A model generated the notes under the pieces. The model saw nothing but the letters and a program-made list of their open reading frames with translations. It was not told where the DNA came from and made no database searches. 19,974 nt of DNA from JBKPRX01 sp046734795 (GTDB taxonomy: Bacteria; Actinomycetota; Thermoleophilia; Gaiellales; Gaiellaceae): contig JBKPRX010000149.1 in NCBI GenBank assembly GCA_046734795.1, positions 1 to 19,974 of the forward strand. Direction: 5' to 3'. Positions 14,818-19,974 of this stretch are shown piece by piece. Made by a program: the position numbers and the translations under genes. The first letter of the stretch is position 1. Each line of letters opens with the position of its first letter.

Positions 14818-16108
14818 GGCCCTTGTCCAGACGCAGGGCCTGACGAAGGCCTACCGAACGGACGTCGGCGTCGTCGAGGCCCTCCGCGAAACGACGATCG
14901 AGATTCCGAGCGGCAAGCTGACCGCCGTAGCAGGCGTCTCCGGATCCGGTAAGTCCACCTTGCTGCGCCTCTTGGCTGGACTGGAGCGCCCGAGCGCAGG
15001 CCGTTTGCTCGTCGAAGGCGTCGAGCTCGGGTCTCTGAGCGCGAAGTCGCTCCGACACTACCGGCGTGCGGAAGTCACTTTCGTCGCGCAGCAGCCGTCT
15101 TCGAATCTCGTGCCACACCTGACACTCCGTGAGCAGGGGACCGACATGCATGCGCTCCCGCTGCTGCACCGTCTCGGGCTCGCGCACCGCCTTCGAGCCC
15201 GCCCTGCAGAGCTGTCGGGCGGCGAGCTCGCGCGTGCTGCCTTCGCAATCGCGTTCGCTCGGCAAACGCCGCTCGTAATCGCGGACGAGCCGACTGCCGA
15301 ACTAGACCGGGCAACTGCAGCGTCGCTCATCAGCGAGATCAAGAACCGTGCGCGGAGCACGACTGTCGTTGTTGCAACGCACGACGACGACGTGCTCGAT
15401 TCCGCTGATCACGTCCTCTACCTCGGGCCGAACCTGGCCGCCGACACAGACGACGCATCCGCGCGACGTCGAAGTCTTGTCGAACCGCACGAACCGATCC
15501 TGCGGGCCGTGAACTTGCGAAAGTCGTTTGGTTCAACGACGGCGGTAGCTGATGCGACGTTCGACCTCCGACCGCATGAAGTCTCAATCGTCTCCGGACG
15601 GTCCGGATCGGGGAAATCGACGCTCCTGATGCTGTTGGCGGGGTTTCTGGCACCCGATAGCGGAACAATCGCGACCGAGCTGTCTCATCGCTGGCACGAG
15701 CTTGCGTACGTGCCGCAACGATTCGGGCTGATCCCGGAGCTGACGATCCGCGAGAACGTCGAACTGCCTGCGCGAATCATCGACGACGAGAAAGCTCTCG
15801 AGGCCAGCGACCGCCTTCTTCACATGCTCGACCTCGCCGCGCTCGCCGATCGCCAGCCGCACGAGACATCGATCGGTCAGCAGCAACGCGTTTCTCTTGC
15901 CCGAGGGCTCGCGACGGCTCCGCGTTTACTGCTCGTAGACGAACCTGCGTCACATCAAGATCGGAGATCACGCGATCTCGTGTGGTCGGCGCTGGCGGCC
16001 GCGGCCGAGCAGGGAACCGCCTGTTTCGTTGCGACCCACGAGCCCGATGCGGTTGCGCGGGCCGACGCCTACTGGGAGATTCGCGACGGCCGACTGTGCG
16101 AAGGCTGA
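14810..16108 (+). CDS. Twin-domain ABC transporter ATPase, probable CTG start
   Basis: A 432-residue protein with two nucleotide-binding domains. Domain 1 (about 5-210) has Walker A GVSGSGKST (42-50), Q-loop AQQPSS, signature LSGGE (135-139), Walker B LVIADEP and the H-loop histidine H191. Domain 2 (about 228-432) has Walker A GRSGSGKST (263-271), PQR Q-loop, a degenerate signature SIGQQQ (354-359), Walker B LLLVDEP and H410. No ATG, GTG or TTG exists in frame between the upstream permease sequence and the TTG at 14960, and that TTG lies inside domain 1 after its Walker A. The best start is CTG 14810 (product MSKALVQTQGLTK), overlapping the permease stop as CTGAGTAA, with GGGGG at 14796-14800 as a possible ribosome-binding site. 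It energises the FtsX-like permease just upstream. A sequencing error that removed a normal start is the alternative. Confidence 0.85.
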   Translation: MSKALVQTQGLTKAYRTDVGVVEALRETTIEIPSGKLTAVAGVSGSGKSTLLRLLAGLERPSAGRLLVEGVELGSLSAKSLRHYRRAEVTFVAQQPSSNLVPHLTLREQGTDMHALPLLHRLGLAHRLRARPAELSGGELARAAFAIAFARQTPLVIADEPTAELDRATAASLISEIKNRARSTTVVVATHDDDVLDSADHVLYLGPNLAADTDDASARRRSLVEPHEPILRAVNLRKSFGSTTAVADATFDLRPHEVSIVSGRSGSGKSTLLMLLAGFLAPDSGTIATELSHRWHELAYVPQRFGLIPELTIRENVELPARIIDDEKALEASDRLLHMLDLAALADRQPHETSIGQQQRVSLARGLATAPRLLLVDEPASHQDRRSRDLVWSALAAAAEQGTACFVATHEPDAVARADAYWEIRDGRLCEG

Positions 16109-16117
16109 TTCTTGAAA

Positions 16118-16141
16118 CGCAGCGAGTTCTCCGAAGCTGCG
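16118..16141 (-). terminator. Weak hairpin downstream of tRNA-Tyr
   Basis: Arms CGCAGC and GCTGCG pair over 6 bp around a 12-base loop. On the - strand the hairpin is followed by TTTC, 28 bases past the tRNA 3' end. It also lies 10 bases after the ABC ATPase stop on the + strand, but without a T-tract there. It may serve as a shared weak terminator. Confidence 0.3.
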
Positions 16142-16168
16142 CGGCTCGGCCAGACTTTAGAAGCAAAG

Positions 16169-16250
16169 TGGGGGCGGGAGGATTCGAACCTCCGTAGGCT
16201 GAGCCGACGGGTTTACAGCCCGTTCCCTTTGGCCGCTCGGGCACACCCCC
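16169..16250 (-). tRNA. tRNA-Tyr (GTA anticodon)
   Basis: On the - strand the acceptor strand GGGGGTG (16250-16244) pairs with CGCCCCC (16176-16170), with one G-U pair. The D-arm GCCCGAGCGGCCAAAGGG, the anticodon loop CTGTAAA with GTA at 16216-16214, a long variable arm (type II tRNA, as expected for bacterial Tyr) and the T-arm GGAGGTTCGAATCCTCC are all present. The discriminator base is A. CCA is not encoded. Total length is 82 bases. Confidence 0.97.
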
Positions 16251-16260
16251 GGGACGGCGC

Positions 16261-16266
16261 ATTGTA
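16261..16266 (-). promoter_or_regulatory. -10 element of tRNA-Tyr promoter
   Basis: TACAAT on the - strand (5 of 6 to consensus) lies 10 bases upstream of the mature tRNA 5' end. The corresponding -35 would fall within the last codons of the transketolase C-subunit gene, where I see no good match. Confidence 0.4.
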
Positions 16267-16274
16267 CCGGCGCC

Positions 16275-17153
16275 TCAGTTCAGGAACGCATCGACGGACG
16301 CGCGGATGCCTGCCGCGTCGAGTCCGTGAGCGGCTCGATGCTCGACTCCGGTGCCGTAACGGCGCAGCTCTCCGTTCGCAACGCCGAGCGAGAGCAGACG
16401 ATGGGGTCGGTCGGAGAGCGCCTCGCTCACCTGTGGTGCCGAGGTGCCGGCGAGGTACGGCTCGACGAGGACGACTCGGCCGTCGGCGAGTGAGCGCACG
16501 CCTGCAGCGTCGAACGGTCGCACGGTGTTGAGGTACGCGACCGTGACGTCGAGGTCGCGCGTTGCCTCGAGCGCTTGGTCGAGCGTCGGACCCACGGCGA
16601 GCACGAGCGGAGCGCCGGTCGAGCCTGCGCGCACGAGCGCCCCGTCGGCGGCGTGCGGCGACGCGTTCACCTCCTCCGAGAGGCGGATGTAGACGCGATC
16701 GTCGCGCGCGAGTGCGTCCCGCAGGTGCCGCTCGACTTCGTCCGGGTGACCGGGCACGTGAATCGTCCAGCCCGGAAGCGTCGAGAGAAGCGCGACGTCC
16801 TCCGGACATTGATGCGTGCGCCCCTCGTGCGCGGCGTCGTAGGAGGCGGCCACCGTGACGAGCACCGCACCGAGGCCTTGGTGGCCGAGGTCGAGCTTCA
16901 ACTGCTCAAACGGGCGCTCGACGAGAAACGGCGCGTACGACATCGCTACCGGACGGAAGCCTTCGAGTGCGAAGCCGGCCGCGACCGAGATCTGTAGCTG
17001 TTCGCGAATGCCGAGATTGACAACGCGCGGATGGTCCGGGACCGCGCGGCGAAGCTCGGCGACGCCGATGTCCGAGAGCACAGCGACGACGCGCTCGTTC
17101 GTCTGGAGCTCATCCGCGAGGACCGTGTTGAACTGTTGACGCATCGTGTTCAT
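16275..17153 (-). CDS. Transketolase, C-terminal (pyrimidine-binding) subunit
   Basis: A 292-residue protein, the second half of a split transketolase. The ATG at 17153 overlaps the N-subunit stop as ATGA. The frame is open further upstream, but those residues are arginine-rich overlap. Visible motifs are RVVAVLSDIG; VVNLGIREQ with the catalytic/cofactor glutamate E51; AAGFALEGFRPVAMSYAPF; the Asp/His strand AASYDAAHEGRTHQCPEDVALL (THQ at about 113-115); VRPFDAAGVRSLA; and VVLVEPYLAGTSA. It joins the N-subunit to bind thiamine diphosphate and transfer two-carbon units in the pentose-phosphate pathway or a related sugar pathway. Confidence 0.92.
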   Translation of the reverse strand: MNTMRQQFNTVLADELQTNERVVAVLSDIGVAELRRAVPDHPRVVNLGIREQLQISVAAGFALEGFRPVAMSYAPFLVERPFEQLKLDLGHQGLGAVLVTVAASYDAAHEGRTHQCPEDVALLSTLPGWTIHVPGHPDEVERHLRDALARDDRVYIRLSEEVNASPHAADGALVRAGSTGAPLVLAVGPTLDQALEATRDLDVTVAYLNTVRPFDAAGVRSLADGRVVLVEPYLAGTSAPQVSEALSDRPHRLLSLGVANGELRRYGTGVEHRAAHGLDAAGIRASVDAFLN

Positions 17154-17836
17154 CTGCGCTTCTCCACTCGTGCGACGACGACGCGTGGCAGACCGTTCCG
17201 TGGCGCGGTGAGCGCTCGTTCGAGCTCGTCGTGGTCGCGACCACTGACCACGAACGGCTCCCAACCTTCGACGGCGAAGCGGCGCTCGATCCCGTCCGGC
17301 CAGCCGTGCGTGGACGAGTCGTTGTCGACGACGATTGCGGTCAGTCGCTCGAGCCTCAGGCGGCCCGCAACCTGGATCGCTTCGTGGTTTGAGCCTTCGT
17401 CGAGCTCGCCGTCGCCGAGGAGACAGAACACGCGCGGACGCTCGAGCCTGCGCCGCTCGAGTGCGAGCGCGACACCCAGGGCGATCGGCAGTCCGTGCCC
17501 GAGTGAGCCGCTCGAGATCTCGACTCCGCTGATGAGGTTCCGGTCCGGGTGGTGGCCGAGCGGCGAGTCGAAGGCGGCCATGTGCTCCAGCTCCTCGCGC
17601 GGGATGAAGCCTTTCGCGGCGAGCACGGCGTAGTAGGCGGCCGGCCCGTGGCCTTTCGAGAGAAGGAATCGATCGCGCTTCGGATCGTCGGGCCGGTCGG
17701 CATCGACGTTCAGCACGCGGTCGTAGAGCGTCCAGAGAACGTCGAGCGTCGAGTGTGCGCTTGGACGGTGCTTCTCGTCGCCGGTGACGAGGGCGAGCAG
17801 CTCCAAGAGCTCTTCGTAGGCAGTGACAGTGGTCAT
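17150..17836 (-). CDS. Transketolase, N-terminal (thiamine diphosphate-binding) subunit
   Basis: A 228-residue protein starting at ATG 17836 (MTTVTAYEEL); the upstream in-frame ATG lacks support. Motifs are DRFLLSKGHGPAAYYAVLAAKG (S60, K61, GHG), LGHHPD, SSGSLGHGLPIALGVALA, and the thiamine-diphosphate motif GDGELDEGSNHEA (141-153) continuing to IVVDNDSSTHG. It is a little shorter than typical N-subunits (around 270). It is transcribed divergently from the SoxR-like regulator gene, and its promoter has a MerR-family architecture. It is coupled by a 4-base overlap to the C-subunit gene. Confidence 0.92.
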   Translation of the reverse strand: MTTVTAYEELLELLALVTGDEKHRPSAHSTLDVLWTLYDRVLNVDADRPDDPKRDRFLLSKGHGPAAYYAVLAAKGFIPREELEHMAAFDSPLGHHPDRNLISGVEISSGSLGHGLPIALGVALALERRRLERPRVFCLLGDGELDEGSNHEAIQVAGRLRLERLTAIVVDNDSSTHGWPDGIERRFAVEGWEPFVVSGRDHDELERALTAPRNGLPRVVVARVEKRR

Positions 17837-17842
17837 GACGTC

Positions 17843-17873
17843 ACCGTAGAACCTCAAGTAAGGTTTAAGTCAA
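17843..17873 (-). promoter_or_regulatory. MerR/SoxR-type promoter of the transketolase pair
   Basis: On the - strand, -35 TTGACT (17868-17873) and -10 TACGGT (17843-17848) are separated by 19 bp, the over-long spacer typical of MerR-family targets. The imperfect inverted repeat AACCTCAAGTAAGGTT (17850-17865, arms AACCT/AGGTT) is centred in that spacer. Its left part, ACCTCAAGT, is the same as the E. coli soxS operator half-site as I recall it. The start ATG is 6 bases beyond the -10, so the mRNA would be leaderless. Confidence 0.6.
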
Positions 17874-17879
17874 GGTCCG

Positions 17880-18356
17880 ATGCCAAGCGAACTGACGATC
17901 GGTGAGCTCGCGAGCCGTAGCGGCGTCTCGCAGTCCGCGCTCCGCTTCTACGAGGCCGAAGGGCTGATCTCATCGCGGCGCAGTGACGGAAACCACCGCC
18001 GCTACAGCGTCGCGACGCTTCGCCGCGTCGCGCTCATCCAAGCGGCGAAGGCCGCCGGCATTCCGCTCGCGGACCTCCACGGGGCACTTGCGCTGCTTCC
18101 GGAGAACAAGACTCCGACGAAGCGCGATTGGGAGCGCCTCTCTCGTTCGTGGCGCGCCACAATCGAGGAGCGCATCACCACGCTCGAGGCCGTTCGCGAC
18201 CGGCTGACGACCTGCATCGGTTGCGGCTGCCTCTCGCTCAAGACGTGCGGTCTGCTCAACCCGGGCGATGAGGCTGCCGCCCGAGGTTCCGGTGCGCAGT
18301 ACCTGACGCGGAGGTCCCCACGAGACGGCGGCAGGCGGTTATCGTCTCGCGGATGA
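17880..18356 (+). CDS. soxR: SoxR-like redox-sensitive MerR-family regulator ([2Fe-2S])
   Basis: A 158-residue protein. The MerR helix-turn-helix is LTIGELASRSGVSQSALRFYEAEGLI (5-30) followed by the wing RSDGNHRRYS. A dimerisation helix follows (about 82-110). Then comes the SoxR-specific cluster CIGCGCLSLKTC with C112, C115, C117 and C123, followed by NPGD, identical in spacing to E. coli SoxR. The oxidised cluster would activate target promoters in response to redox-cycling compounds or nitric oxide. ATG 17880 follows AAGG at 17872-17875. The gene is divergent from the transketolase pair, sharing a 43-base intergenic region with a MerR-type operator. Its stop overlaps the next ATG (ATGA). 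The targets are inferred. Confidence 0.92.
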   Translation: MPSELTIGELASRSGVSQSALRFYEAEGLISSRRSDGNHRRYSVATLRRVALIQAAKAAGIPLADLHGALALLPENKTPTKRDWERLSRSWRATIEERITTLEAVRDRLTTCIGCGCLSLKTCGLLNPGDEAAARGSGAQYLTRRSPRDGGRRLSSRG

Positions 18357-19141
18357 GCGTCGTCCTCTGCGACATCGCCGACCGCGTCGCGACCGTCACG
18401 CTGAATCGACCGGAGCGGCGTAACGCGATGTCGCCGGAGCTGCTCGCCGAGCTGCTCGCGGCGCTCGAGCGAGTGGCCGCAGACGACGACGTGCGCGCGG
18501 TCGTCTTCACCGGCGCCGGCGACTCCTTCTGCGTCGGCGGCGATCTGCAGGCGTTCGCGCAAGGGGACACGAACGGTGCTTCGCTCGAGGAGCGTGTCGC
18601 AGGTCTGCGCGAGAGCGTGCGCTGCAGCGAGCTTCTGCGCGGGATGCCCAAGCCGACGATTGCGGCGATCAACGGCGCAGCCGCCGGCGCGGGTCTTTCA
18701 CTCGCCTGCGCGGCGGATATCCGGATCGCGTCGCGCACGGCCGTCTTTCGCACGGCGTTTCTCAGCGCGGGCCTCTCCGGCGACTTCGGCGGCACCTGGA
18801 CGATCCCGCGACTCGTCGGCGAAGCGAAGGCGCGCGAGCTCTACCTGCTGAACCGCAAGCTCGACGCGGACGAGGCGCTCCGCATCGGTCTCGTTGCAGA
18901 GCTCGTCGACGCGGAGGCGCTGACCGAGCACGTCGGTGCGCTTGCGCGCGAGCTCGCCGCGCAGGCGCCGCTCTCGATGGCGCGGATCAAAGCGAATCTC
19001 AACGACTCACCCGACCTTTCCTTCGCCGAGCAGCTCGACCGCGAGTGCGAACGTCACGTCGGTCTCGGCCGCACGGAAGACGCAGCCGAAGCGGCACGCG
19101 CGTTCCTCGAGAAGCGCGCGCCGATCTATCACGGCCGCTAG
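18353..19141 (+). CDS. Enoyl-CoA hydratase/isomerase-family protein (crotonase fold)
   Basis: A 262-residue protein of normal family length. Motifs are VATVTLNRPERRNAMS, VRAVVFTGAGDSFCVGGDL (oxyanion hole), PTIAAINGAAAGAGLSLACAADIRIAS, LSGDFGGTWTIPRLVG and RELYLLNRKLDADEALRIGLVAELV. Of the two classical hydratase glutamates, the first position is L/S within AGAGLSLACA, and the second region has D144 in SGDFGG. This is closer to PaaG-like Delta-isomerases than to true hydratases. The exact acyl-CoA substrate is unknown. ATG 18353 overlaps the SoxR-like stop codon, so the two are co-translated. Its stop meets the next gene's stop in opposite orientation. Confidence 0.9.
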   Translation: MSVVLCDIADRVATVTLNRPERRNAMSPELLAELLAALERVAADDDVRAVVFTGAGDSFCVGGDLQAFAQGDTNGASLEERVAGLRESVRCSELLRGMPKPTIAAINGAAAGAGLSLACAADIRIASRTAVFRTAFLSAGLSGDFGGTWTIPRLVGEAKARELYLLNRKLDADEALRIGLVAELVDAEALTEHVGALARELAAQAPLSMARIKANLNDSPDLSFAEQLDRECERHVGLGRTEDAAEAARAFLEKRAPIYHGR

Positions 19142-19473
19142 TACCGGTCGAGCTCGACGAGTCGCTCGTCGCTGATGCCGAAGTGGTGCGCGATCTCGTG
19201 CAGCACCACACGCCGTACTTCGCGCTCGAGCCGCGGCCGATCCGATCCGTAGAGCCGCATGAGCGGCCCGCGGTAGATCGTGATCTTGTCCGGATAGGGG
19301 CCCGCCGCGAAGACGGTGCGCTCCGGCAGCGGCACGCCTTCGTAGAGACCGAGGAGCGGCTGGCCGTGCGGCGGCTCGTCTTCCACGACGAACGCCGTGT
19401 TCTCGAGCTGCGCCGCCAGGTCCGGCGGAAGCGATTCGATCGCGTCGCTCACGAGATCGTCGAAGTCGCGCAT
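19138..19473 (-). CDS. Small HExxH metallopeptidase-like (zincin) protein
   Basis: A 111-residue protein from ATG 19473 (MRDFDDLVSDAIESLP). An upstream in-frame start at 19506 would overlap the divergent gene and is less likely. It shows the conserved set of the small zincin family common in actinobacteria: VVEDEP, LLGLYEGVPLPER, DKITIYRGPLMRLY and the zinc motif HEIAHHFGISD (H92, E93, H96, D102 as likely third ligand). The function in these proteins is not established; Zn binding is supported by the motif. It is convergent with the crotonase-family gene (4-base overlap) and divergent from the flavoprotein gene. Confidence 0.88.
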   Translation of the reverse strand: MRDFDDLVSDAIESLPPDLAAQLENTAFVVEDEPPHGQPLLGLYEGVPLPERTVFAAGPYPDKITIYRGPLMRLYGSDRPRLEREVRRVVLHEIAHHFGISDERLVELDRY

Positions 19474-19504
19474 GGTCTGATCGTACGGGCGGTAGGTTCC
19501 GCAC

Positions 19505-19974
19505 ATGAGCCGTAGTAGCTACGACGTCGTCGTCGTCGGCCTGGGTCCGGCGGGCTCCACCGTCGCGCACCTGCTCGCGCGTGAAGGCCTTTCCGTCCTT
19601 GCACTTGACCGCGCGACCTTTCCGCGCGACAAGCCGTGCGGCGGCGGGCTCACCGGCCGCGCGGTGCGTCAACTTCCGTGCGACGTCGATCCGGTGGTCG
19701 AGGATCGAATCGAGCTCGTCGACGTACGGCTGAACTTTCGACACCGCTTCGAGCGGCGCGCGCGGCGTCCGGTTGCGTTGATGACGCAGCGTCGCCGGCT
19801 CGACGCCTTCCTTGCCGAGCGGGCGGCGGAAGCCGGGGCCGACGTGCGGGACAACACGAAGGTCACCGACGTTCGCGAGAACGCGGTCGTCGTCGACGGA
19901 CGCGAGCTCACCGCGCGCGCGATCGTCGTCGCCGACGGTGCGAACGGATCGACGGCGCGCGAGCTCGGGCTCGG
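19505..19974 (+). CDS. Geranylgeranyl reductase-family FAD-dependent oxidoreductase (3' partial)
   Basis: 156 codons are visible before the window ends; full-length members are about 380-420 residues. The N-terminus, YDVVVVGLGPAGSTVAHLLA, is an FAD-binding Rossmann motif (GxGPAGS). FPRDKPCGGGLTGRAV is the PxxKxCGGG hallmark of geranylgeranyl/digeranylgeranyl-glycerophospholipid reductases. LMTQRRRLDAFLAERAAEAGADV and the second dinucleotide stretch IVVADGANGSTAREL agree. The likely role is reduction of isoprenoid double bonds (menaquinone or lipid side chains). The ATG at 19505 is 31 bases from the divergent metallopeptidase start. The substrate cannot be seen from this part. Confidence 0.9.
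   Translation, partial: MSRSSYDVVVVGLGPAGSTVAHLLAREGLSVLALDRATFPRDKPCGGGLTGRAVRQLPCDVDPVVEDRIELVDVRLNFRHRFERRARRPVALMTQRRRLDAFLAERAAEAGADVRDNTKVTDVRENAVVVDGRELTARAIVVADGANGSTARELGL

Noticed and set aside
16169..16250. tRNA-Tyr as an integration (att) site for a mobile element
   Set aside because: No integrase gene or duplicated tRNA 3' end is visible on either side within the window.

Overview
The window is high-GC, densely packed bacterial DNA with many 4-base ATGA/GTGA gene overlaps. A DasR/NagR-like GntR regulator, a SARP/BTAD regulator, a split transketolase, a SoxR-type regulator and a geranylgeranyl-reductase-family enzyme all point to an actinobacterium. A deep-branching lineage such as Thermoleophilia is my inference, not something the sequence proves. 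It reads as ordinary chromosome. I see no insertion sequence, phage gene, CRISPR array or plasmid origin, and no gene-free stretch over 300 bases.

Bases 1-7709 hold an amino-sugar / cell-wall-sugar catabolic locus on the + strand. The 5'-truncated GntR/UTRA regulator ends at a perfect GC-rich hairpin. A regulatory region follows, with a near-perfect match to the DasR 'dre' palindrome. Then comes a tightly overlapping operon: sugar-binding protein, two MalF/MalG-type permeases, a fusion of a TIM-barrel glycosidase-like domain to a MurNAc-6-phosphate etherase (MurQ), GlcNAc-6-phosphate deacetylase (NagA), and an isomerising SIS-domain GlcN-6-P deaminase (NagB-II type). Together these would import an amino sugar or muropeptide-type sugar and convert MurNAc-6-P to GlcNAc-6-P, GlcN-6-P and finally fructose-6-P. 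No sugar kinase and no ABC ATPase for the importer lie in the window. A second dre-like palindrome sits on the start codon of the fusion gene.

Bases 7730-11226 (- strand) carry a membrane-anchored SARP/BTAD regulator with an extracytoplasmic beta-propeller, then an MFS-type transporter with a Cys-bracketed C-terminal tail. Divergent from them on the + strand (11330-16108) are a small membrane-anchored or secreted protein, a 920-residue FtsX/MacB-like ABC permease, and a twin-ATPase ABC protein. That ATPase has no ATG/GTG/TTG start before its first Walker A motif and probably starts at CTG. A tRNA-Tyr(GTA) follows on the - strand.

Bases 16275-19974 carry a split transketolase (N and C subunits, - strand). 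Its promoter has the 19-bp spacer and centred dyad of MerR-family targets. Divergent from it is a SoxR-like [2Fe-2S] MerR regulator, overlapped by an enoyl-CoA hydratase/isomerase-family gene. Next come a small HExxH metallopeptidase-like gene (- strand) and a divergent, 3'-truncated geranylgeranyl-reductase-family flavoprotein.

All assignments come from reading motifs by eye. No database search or structure prediction was run.
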